Shown here in pieces: positions 34,188 to 49,100 of a stretch of 64,000 nt of DNA; position 1 is the first letter of the stretch; each line of letters begins with the position of its first letter. The notes beneath the pieces were generated by a model. That model was not told where the DNA came from, did no database searches, and saw only the letters and a program-made list of their open reading frames with translations. A program made the position numbers and the translations under genes. The DNA is from Bathymodiolus brooksi (taxonomy: Eukaryota > Mollusca > Bivalvia > Mytilida > Modiolidae): contig OY804578.1 in the NCBI GenBank assembly GCA_963680875.1, positions 3,720,001 to 3,784,000 of the forward strand, in the 5' to 3' direction.

Positions 34188-37100
34188 GTTTTGGGTTAAA
34201 CCTATAGTAATCTTAGTGGCCATGTTTTTTTGGGTAGGTTTTGGGTTAAACCTATTGTAATCTTAGTGGCCATGTTTTTTGATAGGTTTTGGGTTAAACC
34301 TATAGTAATCTTAGTGGCCATGTTTTTTTGGGTAGGTTTTGGGTTAAACCTATTGTAATCTTAGTGGCCATGTTTTTTGGTAGGTTTTGGGTTAAACCTA
34401 TAGTAATCTTAGTGACCATGTTTTAGTTTGGTAGGTTTTGGGTTAAACCTATAGTAATCTCAGTGGCCATGTTTTTGGTAGGTTTTGAGTTAAACCTACA
34501 GTAATCTTAGTGGCCATGTTTTTTTGGGTAGGTTTTAGGTTAAACCTATAGTAATCTTAGTGGCCATGTTTTTGGGTAGGTTTTAGGTTAAACCTATAGT
34601 AATCTTAGTGGCCATGTTTTTGGTAGGTTTTGGGTTAAACCTATAGTAATCTTAGTGGCCATATTTTATTTTGGTAGGTTTTGGGTTAAACCTATAGTAA
34701 TCTTAGTGGCCATGTTTTATTTTGGTAGGTTTTGGGTTAAACCTATAGTAATCTTAGTGGCCATGTTTTTGGTAGGTTTTGAGTTAAACCTATAGTAATC
34801 TTAGTGGCCATGTTTTTTTGAGTAGGTTTTGGGTTAAGCCTATAGTAATCCTAGTGGCCATGTTTTAGTTTGGTAGGTTTTGGGTTAAACCTATAGTAAT
34901 CTTAGTGGCCATGTTTTTGGTAGGCTTTGGGTTAAACCTATAGTAATCTTAGTGACCATGTTTTAGTTTAGTAGGTTTTGGGTTAAACCTATAGTAATCT
35001 TAGTGACCATGTTTTTGGTAGGTTTTGGGTTAAACCTATAGTAATCTTAGTGGCCATGTTTTTTTGGGTAGGTTTTAGGTTAAACCTAAAGTAATCTTAG
35101 TGGCCATGTTTTTGGTAGGTTTTGGGTTAAACCTATAGTAATCTTAGTGACCATGTTTTTGGTAGGTTTTGAGTTAAACCTATAGTAATCTTAGTGGCCA
35201 TGTTTTTTTGGGTAGGTTTTAGGTTAAACCTATAGTAATCTTAGTGGCCATGTTTTTTGGTAGGTTTTGGGTTAAACCTATAGTAATCTTAGTGGCCATG
35301 TTTTTTTGGTAGGTTTTGGGTTAAACCTATAGTAATCTTAGTGGCCGTGTTTTTTTGGTAGGTTTTGGGTTAAACCTATAGTAATCTTAGTGGCCATGTT
35401 TTTTTGGGGTAGGTTTTGGGTTAAACCTATAGTAATCTTAGTGACCATGTTTTTTGGTAGGTTTTGGGCTAAACCTATAGTAATCTTAGTGGCCATGTTT
35501 TATATTGGTAGGTTATGGGTTAAACCTATAGTAATCTTAGTGACCATGTTTTATATTGGTAGGTTTTGGGTTAAACCTATGGTAATCTTAGTGGCCGTGT
35601 TTTTTTGGTAGGTTTTGGGTTAAACCTATAGTAATCTTAGTGGCCATGTTTTTTTGGGGTAGGTTTTGTGTTAAACCTATAGTAATCTTAGAGGCCATGT
35701 TTTTTTGGTAGGTTTTGGGTTAAACCTATAGTAATCTTAGTGACCATGTTTTTTGGTAGGTTTTGGGTTAAACCTATAGTAATCTTAGTGGCCATGTTTT
35801 TTTTGGGTAGGTTTTGGGTTAAACCTATAGTAATCTTAGTGACCATGTTTTTTGGTAGGTTTTGGGCTAAACCTATAGTAATCTTAGTGGCCATGTTTTA
35901 TATTGGTAGGTTATGGGTTAAACCTATAGTAATCTTAGTGACCATGTTTTATATTGGTAGGTTTTGGGTTAAACCTATAGTAATCTTAGTGGCCATGTTT
36001 GTTTTGGGTAGGTTTTGGATTAAATCGATAGTAATCTTAGTAACCATGTTTTTTTGGGTAGGTTTTGGGCTAAACCTATAGTAATCTTAGTGGCCATGTT
36101 TTTGGTAGGTTTTGGGTTAAACCTATTGTAATCTTAGTGACCATGTTTTTTTGGTAGGTTTTGGGTTAAACCTATAGTAATCTTAGTGGGCATGTTTTTT
36201 TGGGGTAGGTTTTGGGTTAAACCTATAGTAATCTTAGTGGCCATGTTTTTTGGGGTAGGTTTTGGGTTAAACCTATAGTAATCTTAGTGGCCATGTTTTT
36301 TTGGTAGGTTTTGGGTTAAGCCTATTGTAATCTTAGTGGCCATGTTTTTTTGGGGTAGGTTTTGTGTTAAACCTATAGTAATCTTAGAGGCCATGTTTTT
36401 TTTGTAGGTTTTGGGTTAAACCTATAGTAATCTTAGTGACCATGTTTTTTGGTAGGTTTTGGGTTAAACCTATAGTAATCTTAGTGGCCATGTTTTTTTG
36501 GGTAGGTTTTGGGTTAAACCTATAGTAATCTTAGTGACCATGTTTTTTGGTAGGTTTTAGGCTAAACCTATAGTAATCTTAGTGGCCATGTTTTATATTG
36601 GTAGGTTATGGGTTAAACCTATAGTAATCTTAGTGACCATGTTTTATATTGGTAGGTTTTGGGTTAAACCTATAGTAATCTTAGTGGCCATGTTTGTTTT
36701 GGGTAAGTTTTGGATTAAATCGATAGTAATCTTAGTAACCATGTTTTTTTGGGTAGGTTTTGGGCTAAACCTATAGTAATCTTAGTGGCCATGTTTTTGG
36801 TAGGTTTTGGGTTAAACCTATTGTAATCTTAGTGACCATGTTTTTTGGTAGGTTTTTGATTAAACCTATAGTAATCTTAGTGGCCGTGTTTTTTTGGTAG
36901 GTTTTGGGTTAAACCTATAGTAATCTTAGTGGGCATGTTTTTTTGGGGTAGGTTTTGGGTTAAACCTATAGTAATCTTAGTGGCCATGTTTTTTGGGGTA
37001 GGTTTTGGGTTAAACCTATAGTAATCTTAGTGGCCATGTTTTCTTGGGTAGGTTTTGGGTTAAACCTATAGTAATCTTAGTGGCCATGTTTTTTTGGGGT

Positions 37101-40100
37101 AGGTTTTGGGTTAAACCTATAGTAATCTTAGTGGCCATGTTTTTGGTAGGTTTTGGATTAAACCTATAGTAATCTTAGTAACCATGTTTTTTGGTAGGTT
37201 TAGGGTTAAACCTATAGTAATCTTAGTGGCCATGTTTTTTTGGGGTAGGTTTTGGGTTAAACCTATTGTAATCTTAGTGGCCATGTTTTTGGTAGGTTTT
37301 GGATTAAACCTATAGTAATCTTAGTGGCCATGTTTTTTGGTAGGTTTTGGGTTAAACCTATAGTAATCTTAGTGGCCATGTTTTTTTGGTAGGTTTTGGG
37401 TTAAACCTATAGTAATCTTAGTGGCCATGTTTTGGGTAGGTTTTGAGTTAAACCTATAGTAATCTTAGTGGCCATGTTTTTGGTAGGTTTTAGGTTAAAC
37501 CTATAGTAATATTAGTGGCCATGTTTTTGGTAGGTTTTGGGTTAAACCTATATCTTAGTGGCCATGTTTTTTGGGGGGTAGGTTTTGAGTTATACCTATA
37601 GTAATCTTAGAGGCCATGTTTTTTGGGTAGGTTTTGGGTTAAACCTATAGTAATCTTAGTGGCCATGTTTTTGGTAGGTTTTGGGCTTAACCTATTGTAA
37701 TCTTAGTGGCCATGTTTTTTTGGTAGGTTTTGGATTAAACCTATAGTAATCTTAGTGACCATGTTTTTGGTAGGTTTTGGGTTAAACCTATAGTAATCTT
37801 AGTGGCCATGTTTTTTGGGGTAGGTTTTGGGTTAAACCTATAGTAATCTTAGTGGCCATGTTTTTTTGGTAGGTTTTGGGTTAAACCTATGGTAATCTTA
37901 GGGGCCATGTTTTTTTGGGTAGGTTTTAGGCTAAACCTATAGTAATCTTAGTGACCATGTTTTTGGTAGGTTTTGGGTTAAACATATAGTAATCTTAGTG
38001 GCCATGTTTTTTTGGGTAGGTTTTAGGAAAAGCCTATAGTAATCTTAGAGGCCATGTTTTTTGGGGTAGGTTTTGGGTTAAACCTATAATAATCTTAGTG
38101 GCCATGTTTTTGGTAGGTCTTGGGTTAAACCTATAGTAATCTTAGTGGCCGTGTTTTTTTTGGTAGGTTTTGGGTTAAACCTATAGTAATCTTAGTGGCC
38201 ATGTTTTTTTGGGGTAGGTTTTGGGATAAACCTATAGTAATCTTAGTGGCCATGTATTTTTGGGTAGGTTTTGGGTTAAACCTATAGTAATCTTAGTGGC
38301 CGTGTTTTTTTGGTAGGTTTTGGGTTAAACCTATAGTAATCTTAGTGGCCATGTTTTTTTGGGGTAGGTTTTGGGTTAAACCTATAGTAATCTTAGTGAC
38401 CATGTTTTTTGGTAGGTTTTGGGCTAAACCTATAGTAATCTTAGTGGCCATGTTTTATATTGGTAGGTTATGGGTTAAACCTATAGTAATCTTAGTGACC
38501 ATGTTTTATATTGGTAGGTTTTGGGTTAAACCTATAGTAATCTTAGTGGCCGTGTTTTTTTGGTAGGTTTTGGGTTAAACCTATAGTAATCTTAGTGGGC
38601 ATGTTTTTTTGGGGTAGGTTTTGGGTTAAACCTATAGTAATCTTAGTGGCCATGTTTTCTTGGGTAGGTTTTGGGTTAAACCTATAGTAATCTTAGTGGC
38701 CATGTTTTTTTGGGGTAGGTTTTGGGTTAAACCTATAGTAATCTTAGTGGCCATGTTTTTGGTAGGTTTTGGATTAAACCTATAGTAATCTTAGTAACCA
38801 TGTTTTTTGGTAAGTTTTGGGTTAAACCTATAGTAATCTTAGTGGCCATGTTTTTTTGGGGTAGGTTTTGGGTTAAACCTATAGTAATCTTAGTGGCCAT
38901 GTTTTTGGTAGGTTTTGGATTAAACCTATAGTAATCTTAGTGGCCATGTTTTTTGGTAAGTTTTGGGTTAAACCTATAGTAATCTTAGTGGCCATGTTTT
39001 TTTGGTAGGTTTTGGGTTAAACCTATAGTAATCTTAGTGACCATGTTTTGTGGTAGGTTTTGGGCTAAATCTATAGTAATCTTAGTGACCATGTTTTTGG
39101 TAGGTTTTGGGTTAAACCTATAGTAATCTTAGTGACCATGTTTTATTTTGGTAGGTTTTGAGTTAAACCTATAGTAATCTTAGTGGCCATGTTTTATTTT
39201 GGTAGGTTTTGGGTTAAATCTATAGTAATCTTAGTGACCATGTTTTATTTGGGTAGGTTTTGGGTTAAACCTATAGTAATCTTAGTGGCCATGTTTTATT
39301 TTGGTAGGTTTTGGGTTAAACCTATAGTAATCTTAGTGACCATATTTTCTTTTGGTAGGTTTTGGGCTAAACCTATAGTAATCTTAGTGACCATGTTTTT
39401 GGTAGGTTTTGGGTTAAACCTATAGCAATCTTAGTGGCCATGTTTTTTGGTAGGTTTTGGGTTAAACCTATAGTAATCTTAGTGACCATGTTTTTGGTAG
39501 GTTTTGGGTTAAACCTATAGTAATCTTAGTGACCATGTTTTATTTTGGTAGATTTTGGGTTAAACCTATACTAATCTTAGTGACCATGTTTTTGGTAGGT
39601 TTTGGGTTAAACCTATAGTAATTTTAGTGGCCATGTTTTTTTGGGTAGGTTTTGGGTTAAACCTATAGTAATCTTAGTGGCCATTTTTTTTTTTGTAGGT
39701 TTTGGGTTAAACCTATAGTAATCTTAGTGACCATGTTTTGTGGTAGGTTTTGGGCTAAACCTATAGTAATCTTAGTGACCATGTTTTTGGTAGGTTTTGG
39801 GTTAAACCTATAGTGATCTTAGTGGCCATGTTTTTTTGGGTAGGTTTTGGGTTAAACCTATAGTAATCTTAGTGGCCATGTTTTTTTGGTAGGTTTTGGG
39901 TTAAACCTATAGTAATCTTAGTGACCATGTTTTTGGTAGGTTTTGGGTTAAACCTATAGTAATCTTAGTGACCATGTTTTATTTTGGTAGGTTTTGAGTT
40001 AAACCTATAGTAATCTTAGTGGCCATGTTTTATTTTGGTAGGTTTTGGGTTAAACCTATAGTAATCTTAGTGACCATGTTTTTGGTAAGTTTTGGGTTAA

Positions 40101-43100
40101 ACCTATAGTAATCTTAGTGGCCATGTTTTTGGTAAGTTTTGGTTAAACCTATAGTAATCTTAGTGGCCATGTTTTTTTGGGTAGGTTTTGGGTTAAACCT
40201 ATAGTAATCTTAGTGGCCATGTTTTTTGGTAGGTTTTGGGTTAAACCTATAGTAATCTTAGTGACCATGTTTTTGGTAAGTTTTGGGTTAAACCTATAGT
40301 AATCTTAGTGGCCATGTTTTTTTGGGTAGGTTTTGGGTTAAACCTATAGTAATCTTAGTGGCCATGTTTTTTTGGTAGGTTTTGGGTTAAACCTATAGTA
40401 ATCTTAGTGACCATGTTTTTGGTAGGTTTTGGGTTAAACCTATAGTAATCTTAGTGACCATGTTTTATTTTGGTAGGTTTTGAGTTAAACCTATAGTAAT
40501 CTTAGTGGCCATGTTTTTTTGGGGTAGGTTTTGTGTTAAACCTATAGTAATCTTAGAAGCCATGTTTTTTTGGTAGGTTTTGGGTTAAACCTATAGTAAT
40601 CTTAGTGACCATGTTTTTTGGTAGGTTTTGGGTTAAACCTATAGTAATCTTAGTGGCCATGTTTTTTTGGGGTAGGTTTTGGGATAAACCTATAGTAATC
40701 TTAGTGGCCATGTTTTTTTGGTAGGTTTTGGGTTAAACCTATAGTAATCTTAGTGGCCGGGTTTTATATTGGTAGGTTATGGGTTAAACCTATAGTAATC
40801 TTAGTGACCATGTTTTATATTGGTAGGTTTTGGGTTAAACCTATAGTAATCTTAGTGGCCGTGTTTTTTTGGTAGGTTTTGGGTTAAACCTATAGTAATC
40901 TTAGTGGCCATGTTTTTTTGGGGTAGGTTTTGTGTTAAACCTATAGTAATCTTTGAGGCCATGTTTTTTTGGTAGGTTTTGTGTTAAACCTATAGTAATC
41001 TTAGTGACCATGTTTTTTGGTAGGTTTTGGGTTAAACCTATAGTAATCTTAGTGGCCATGTTTTTTTGGGGTAGGTTTTGGGATAAACCTATAGTAATCT
41101 TAGTGGCCATGTTTTTTTGGTAGGTTTTGGGCTAAACCTATAGTAATCTTAGTGGCCATGTTTTATATTGGTAGGTTATGGGTTAAACCTATAGTAATCT
41201 TAGTGACCATGTTTATATTGGTAGGTTTTGGGTTAAACCTATAGTAATCTTAGTGGCCATGTTTGTTTTGGGTAGGTTTTGGATTAATTCGATAGTAATC
41301 TTAGTAACCATGTTTTTTTGGGTAGGTTTTGGGCTAAACCTATAGTAATCTTAGTGGCCATGTTTTTGGTAGGTTTTGGGTTAAACCTATTGTAATCTTA
41401 GTGACCATGTTTTTTTGGTAGGTTTTTGATTAAACCTATAGTAATCTTAGTGGCCATGTTTTTTTGGTAGGTTTTGGGTTAAACCTATAGTAATCTTAGT
41501 GACCATGTTTTTTGGTAGGTTTTGGGCTAAACCTATAGTAATCTTAGTGGCCATGTTTTATATTGGTAGGTTATGGGTTAAACCTATAGTAATCTTAGTG
41601 ACCATGTTTTATATTGGTAGGTTTTGGGTTAAACCTATAGTAATCTTAGTGGCCGTGTTTTTTTGGTAGGTTTTGGGTTAAACCTATAGTAATCTTAGTG
41701 GCCATGTTTTTTTGGGGTAGGTTTTGTGTTAAACCTATAGTAATCTTAGAGGCCATGTTTTTTTGGTAGGTTTTGTGTTAAACCTATAGTAATCTTAGTG
41801 ACCATGTTTTTTGGTAGGTTTTGGGTTAAACCTATAGTAATCTTAGTAGCCATGTTTTTTTGGGGTAGGTTTTGGGATAAACCTATAGTAATCTTAGTGG
41901 CCATGTTTTTTTGGTAGGTTTTGGGCTAAACCTATAGTAATCTTAGTGGCCATGTTTTATATTGGTAGGTTATGGGTTAAACCTATAGTAATCTTAGTGA
42001 CCATGTTTATATTGGTAGGTTTTGGGTTAAACCTATAGTAATCTTAGTGGCCATGTTTGTTTTGGGTAGGTTTTGGATTAATTCGATAGTAATCTTAGTA
42101 ACCATGTTTTTTTGGGTAGGTTTTGGGCTAAACCTATAGTAATCTTAGTGGCCATGTTTTTGGTAGGTTTTGGGTTAAACCTATTGTAATCTTAGTGACC
42201 ATGTTTTTTTGGTAGGTTTTTGATTAAACCTATAGTAATCTTAGTGGCCATGTTTTTTTGGTAGGTTTTGGGTTAAACCTATAGTAATCTTAGTGGGCAT
42301 GTTTTTTTGGGGTAGGTTTTGGGTTAAACCTATAGTAATCTTAGTGGCCATGTTTTTTGGGGTAGGTTTTGGGTTAAACCTATAGTAATCTTAGTGGCCA
42401 TGTTTTCTTGGGTAGGTTTTGGGTTAAACCTATAGTAATCTTAGTGGCCATGTTTTTTTGGGGTAGGTTTTGGGTTAAACCTATAGTAATCTTAGTGGCC
42501 ATGTTTTTGGTAGGTTTTGGATTAAACCTATAGTAATCTTAGTAACCATGTTTTTTGGTAGGTTTTGGGTTAAACCTATAGTAATCTTAGTGGCCATGTT
42601 TTTTTGGGGTAGGTTTTGGGTTAAACCTATAGTAATCTTAGTGACCATGTTTTGTGGTAGGTTTTGGGCTAAATCTATAGTAATCTTAGTGACCATGTTT
42701 TTGGTAGGTTTTGGGTTAAACCTATAGTAATCTTAGTGACCATGTTTTATTTTGGTAGGTTTTGAGTTAAACCTATAGTAATCTTAGTGGCCATGTTTTA
42801 TTTTGGTAGGTTTTGGGTTAAACCTATAGTAATCTTAGTGACCATGTTTTATTTGGGTAGGTTTTGGGTTAAACCTATAGTAATCTTAGTGGCCATGTTT
42901 TATTTTGGTAGGTTTTGGGTTAAACCTATAGTAATCTTAGAGGCCATGTTTTTTTGGTAGGTTTTGAGTTAAACCTATAGTAATCTTAGTGGCCATGTTT
43001 TTTTGGGGTAGGTTTTGTGTTAAACCTATAGTAATCTTAGAAGCCATGTTTTTTTGGTAGGTTTTGGGTTAAACCTATAGTAATCTTAGTGACCATGTTT

Positions 43101-46100
43101 TTTGGTAGGTTTTGGGTTAAACCTATAGTAATCTTAGTGGCCATGTTTTTTTGGGGTAGGTTTTGGGATAAACCTATAGTAATCTTAGTGGCCATGTTTT
43201 TTTGGTAGGTTTTGGGTTAAACCTATAGTAATCTTAGTGGCCGGGTTTTTTTTGGTAGGTTTTGGGTTAAACCTATAGTAATCTTAGTGGCCATGTTTTT
43301 TGGTAGGTTTTGGGCTAAACCTATAGTAATCTTAGTGGCCATGTTTTATATTGGTAGGTTATGGGTTAAACCTATAGTAATCTTAGTGACCATGTTTTAT
43401 ATTGGTAGGTTTTGGGTTAAACCTATAGTAATCTTAGTGGCCGTGTTTTTTTGGTAGGTTTTGGGTTAAACCTATAGTAATCTTAGTGGCCATGTTTTTT
43501 TGGGGTAGGTTTTGTGTTAAACCTATAGTAATCTTTGAGGCCATGTTTTTTTGGTAGGTTTTGTGTTAAACCTATAGTAATCTTAGTGACCATGTTTTTT
43601 GGTAGGTTTTGGGTTAAACCTATAGTAATCTTAGTGGCCATGTTTTTTTGGGGTAGGTTTTGGGATAAACCTATAGTAATCTTAGTGGCCATGTTTTTTT
43701 GGTAGGTTTTGGGCTAAACCTATAGTAATCTTAGTGGCCATGTTTTATATTGGTAGGTTATGGGTTAAACCTATAGTAATCTTAGTGACCATGTTTATAT
43801 TGGTAGGTTTTGGGTTAAACCTATAGTAATCTTAGTGGCCATGTTTGTTTTGGGTAGGTTTTGGATTAATTCGATAGTAATCTTAGTAACCATGTTTTTT
43901 TGGGTAGGTTTTGGGCTAAACCTATAGTAATCTTAGTGGCCATGTTTTTGGTAGGTTTTGGGTTAAACCTATTGTAATCTTAGTGACCATGTTTTTTTGG
44001 TAGGTTTTTGATTAAACCTATAGTAATCTTAGTGGCCATGTTTTTTTGGTAGGTTTTGGGTTAAACCTATAGTAATCTTAGTGACCATGTTTTTTGGTAG
44101 GTTTTGGGCTAAACCTATAGTAATCTTAGTGGCCATGTTTTATATTGGTAGGTTATGGGTTAAACCTATAGTAATCTTAGTGACCATGTTTTATATTGGT
44201 AGGTTTTGGGTTAAACCTATAGTAATCTTAGTGGCCGTGTTTTTTTGGTAGGTTTTGGGTTAAACCTATAGTAATCTTAGTGGCCATGTTTTTTTGGGGT
44301 AGGTTTTGTGTTAAACCTATAGTAATCTTAGAGGCCATGTTTTTTTGGTAGGTTTTGTGTTAAACCTATAGTAATCTTAGTGACCATGTTTTTTGGTAGG
44401 TTTTGGGTTAAACCTATAGTAATCTTAGTAGCCATGTTTTTTTGGGGTAGGTTTTGGGATAAACCTATAGTAATCTTAGTGGCCATGTTTTTTTGGTAGG
44501 TTTTGGGCTAAACCTATAGTAATCTTAGTGGCCATGTTTTATATTGGTAGGTTATGGGTTAAACCTATAGTAATCTTAGTGACCATGTTTATATTGGTAG
44601 GTTTTGGGTTAAACCTATAGTAATCTTAGTGGCCATGTTTGTTTTGGGTAGGTTTTGGATTAATTCGATAGTAATCTTAGTAACCATGTTTTTTTGGGTA
44701 GGTTTTGGGCTAAACCTATAGTAATCTTAGTGGCCATGTTTTTGGTAGGTTTTGGGTTAAACCTATTGTAATCTTAGTGACCATGTTTTTTTGGTAGGTT
44801 TTTGATTAAACCTATAGTAATCTTAGTGGCCATGTTTTTTTGGTAGGTTTTGGGTTAAACCTATAGTAATCTTAGTGGGCATGTTTTTTTGGGGTAGGTT
44901 TTGGGTTAAACCTATAGTAATCTTAGGGGCCATGTTTTTTGGGGTAGGTTTTGGGTTAAACCTATAGTAATCTTAGTGGCCATGTTTTCTTGGGTAGGTT
45001 TTGGGTTAAACCTATAGTAATCTTAGTGGCCATGTTTTTTTGGGGTAGGTTTTGGGTTAAACCTATAGTAATCTTAGTGGCCATGTTTTTGGTAGGTTTT
45101 GGATTAAACCTATAGTAATCTTAGTAACCATGTTTTTTGGTAGGTTTTGGGTTAAACCTATAGTAATCTTAGTGGCCATGTTTTTTTGGGGTAGGTTTTG
45201 GGTTAAACCTATAGTAATCTTAGTGACCATGTTTTGTGGTAGGTTTTGGGCTAAATCTATAGTAATCTTAGTGACCATGTTTTTGGTAGGTTTTGGGTTA
45301 AACCTATAGTAATCTTAGTGACCATGTTTTATTTTGGTAGGTTTTGAGTTAAACCTATAGTAATCTTAGTGGCCATGTTTTATTTTGGTAGGTTTTGGGT
45401 TAAACCTATAGTAATCTTAGTGACCATGTTTTATTTGGGTAGGTTTTGGGTTAAACCTATAGTAATCTTAGTGGCCATGTTTTATTTTGGTAGGTTTTGG
45501 GTTAAACCTATAGTAATTTTAGTGGCCATGTTTTTTTGGGTAGGTTTTGGGTTAAACCTATAGTAATCTTAGTGGCCATTTTTTTGTTTGTAGGTTTTGG
45601 GTTAAACCTATAGTAATCTTAGTGACCATGTTTTGTGGTAGGTTTTGGGCTAAACCTATAGTAATCTTAGTGACCATGTTTTTGGTAGGTTTTGGGTTAA
45701 ACCTATAGTGATCTTAGTGGCCATGTTTTTTTGGGTAGGTTTTGGGTTAAACCTATAGTAATCTTAGTGGCCATGTTTTTTTGGTAGGTTTCGGGTTAAA
45801 CCTATAGTAATCTTAGTGACCATGTTTTTGGAAGGTTTTGGGTTAAACCTATAGTAATCTTAGTGACCATGTTTTATTTTGGTAGGTTTTGAGTTAAACC
45901 TATAGTAATCTTAGTGGCCATGTTTTATTTTGGTAGGTTTTGGGTTAAACCTATAGTAATCTTAGTGACCATGTTTTTGGTAAGTTTTGGGTTAAACCTA
46001 TAGTAATCTTAGTGGCCATGTTTTTGGTAAGTTTTGGGTTAAACCTATAGTAATCTTAGTGGCCATGTTTTTTTGGGTAGGTTTTGGGTTAAACCTATAG

Positions 46101-49100
46101 TAATCTTAGTGGCCATGTTTTTTGGTAGGTTTTGGGTTAAACCTATAGTAATCTTAGTGACCATGTTTTTGGTAAGTTTTGGGTTAAACCTATAGTAATC
46201 TTAGTGGCCATGTTTTTTTGGGTAGGTTTTGGGTTAAACCTATAGTAATCTTAGTGGCCATGTTTTTTTGGTAGGTTTTGGGTTAAACCTATAGTAATCT
46301 TAGTGACCATGTTTTTGGTAGGTTTTGGGTTAAACCTATAGTAATCTTAGTGACCATGTTTTATTTTGGTAGGTTTTGAGTTAAACCTATAGTAATCTTA
46401 GTGGCCATGTTTTTTTGGGGTAGGTTTTGTGTTAAACCTATAGTAATCTTAGAAGCCATGTTTTTTTGGTAGGTTTTGGGTTAAACCTATAGTAATCTTA
46501 GTGACCATGTTTTTTGGTAGGTTTTGGGTTAAACCTATAGTAATCTTAGTGGCCATGTTTTTTTGGGGTAGGTTTTGGGATAAACCTATAGTAATCTTAG
46601 TGGCCATGTTTTTTTGGTAGGTTTTGGGTTAAACCTATAGTAATCTTAGTGGCCGGGTTTTTTTTGGTAGGTTTTGGGTTAAACCTATAGTAATCTTAGT
46701 GGCCATGTTTTTTGGTAGGTTTTGGGCTAAACCTATAGTAATCTTAGTGGCCATGTTTTATATTGGTAGGTTATGGGTTAAACCTATAGTAATCTTAGTG
46801 ACCATGTTTTATATTGGTAGGTTTTGGGTTAAATCTATAGTAATCTTAGTGGCCGTGTTTTTTTGGTAGGTTTTGGGTTAAACCTATAGTAATCTTAGTG
46901 GCCATGTTTTTTTGGGGTAGGTTTTGTGTTAAACCTATAGTAATCTTAGAGGCCATGTTTTTTTGGTAGGTTTTGTGTTAAACCTATAGTAATCTTAGTG
47001 ACCATGTTTTTTGGTAGGTTTTGGGTTAAACCTATAGTAATCTTAGTGGCCATGTTTTTTTGGGGTAGGTTTTGGGATAAACCTATAGTAATCTTAGTGG
47101 CCATGTTTTTTTGGTAGGTTTTGGGCTAAACCTATAGTAATCTTAGTGGCCATGTTTTATATTGGTAGGTTATGGGTTAAACCTATAGTAATCTTAGTGA
47201 CCATGTTTATATTGGTAGGTTTTGGGTTAAACCTATAGTAATCTTAGTGGCCATGTTTGTTTTGGGTAGGTTTTGGATTAATTCGATAGTAATCTTAGTA
47301 ACCATGTTTTTTTGGGTAGGTTTTGGGCTAAACCTATAGTAATCTTAGTGGCCATGTTTTTGGTAGGTTTTGGGTTAAACCTATTGTAATCTTAGTGACC
47401 ATGTTTTTTTGGTAGGTTTTTGATTAAACCTATAGTAATCTTAGTGGCCATGTTTTTTTGGTAGGTTTTGGGTTAAACCTATAGTAATCTTAGTGACCAT
47501 GTTTTTTGGTAGGTTTTGGGCTAAACCTATAGTAATCTTAGTGGCCATGTTTTATATTGGTAGGTTATGGGTTAAACCTATAGTAATCTTAGTGACCATG
47601 TTTTATATTGGTAGGTTTTGGGTTAAACCTATAGTAATCTTAGTGGCCGTGTTTTTTTGGTAGGTTTTGGGTTAAACCTATAGTAATCTTAGTGGCCATG
47701 TTTTTTTGGGGTAGGTTTTGTGTTAAACCTATAGTAATCTTAGAGGCCATGTTTTTTTGGTAGGTTTTGTGTTAAACCTATAGTAATCTTAGTGACCATG
47801 TTTTTTGGTAGGTTTTGGGTTAAACCTATAGTAATCTTAGTGGCCATGTTTTTTTGGGGTAGGTTTTGGGATAAACCTATAGTAATCTTAGTGGCCATGT
47901 TTTTTTGGTAGGTTTTGGGCTAAACCTATAGTAATCTTAGTGGCCATGTTTTATATTGGTAGGTTATGGGTTAAACCTATAGTAATCTTAGTGACCATGT
48001 TTATATTGGTAGGTTTTGGGTTAAACCTATAGTAATCTTAGTGGCCATGTTTGTTTTGGGTAGGTTTTGGATTAATTCGATAGTAATCTTAGTAACCATG
48101 TTTTTTTGGGTAGGTTTTGGGCTAAACCTATAGTAATCTTAGTGGCCATGTTTTTGGTAGGTTTTGGGTTAAACCTATTGTAATCTTAGTGACCATGTTT
48201 TTTTGGTAGGTTTTTGATTAAACCTATAGTAATCTTAGTGGCCATGTTTTTTTGGTAGGTTTTGGGTTAAACCTATAGTAATCTTAGTGGGCATGTTTTT
48301 TTGGGATAGGTTTTGGGTTAAACCTATAGTAATCTTAGTGGCCATGTTTTTTGGGGTAGGTTTTGGGTTAAACCTATAGTAATCTTAGTGGCCATGTTTT
48401 CTTGGGTAGGTTTTGGGTTAAACCTATAGTAATCTTAGTGGCCATGTTTTTTTGGGGTAGGTTTTGGGTTAAACCTATAGTAATCTTAGTGGCCATGTTT
48501 TTGGTAGGTTTTGGATTAAACCTATAGTAATCTTAGTAACCATGTTTTTTGGTAGGTTTTGGGTTAAACCTATAGTAATCTTAGTGGCCATGTTTTTTTG
48601 GGGTAGGTTTTGGGTTAAACCTATAGTAATCTTAGTGACCATGTTTTGTGGTAGGTTTTGGGCTAAATCTATAGTAATCTTAGTGACCATGTTTTTGGTA
48701 GGTTTTGGGTTAAACCTATAGTAATCTTAGTGACCATGTTTTATTTTGGTAGGTTTTGAGTTAAACCTATAGTAATCTTAGTGGCCATGTTTTATTTTGG
48801 TAGGTTTTGGGTTAAACCTATAGTAATCTTAGTGACCATGTTTTATTTGGGTAGGTTTTGGGTTAAACCTATAGTAATCTTAGTGGCCATGTTTTATTTT
48901 GGTAGGTTTTGGGTTAAACCTATAGTAATCTTAGTGACCATATTTTCTTTTGGTAGGTTTTGGGCTAAACCTATAGTAATCTTAGTGACCATGTTTTTGG
49001 TAGGTTTTGGGTTAAACCTATAGTAATCTTAGTGGCCATGTTTTTTGGTAGGTTTTGGGTTAAACCTATAGTAATCTTAGTGACCATGTTTTTGGTAGGT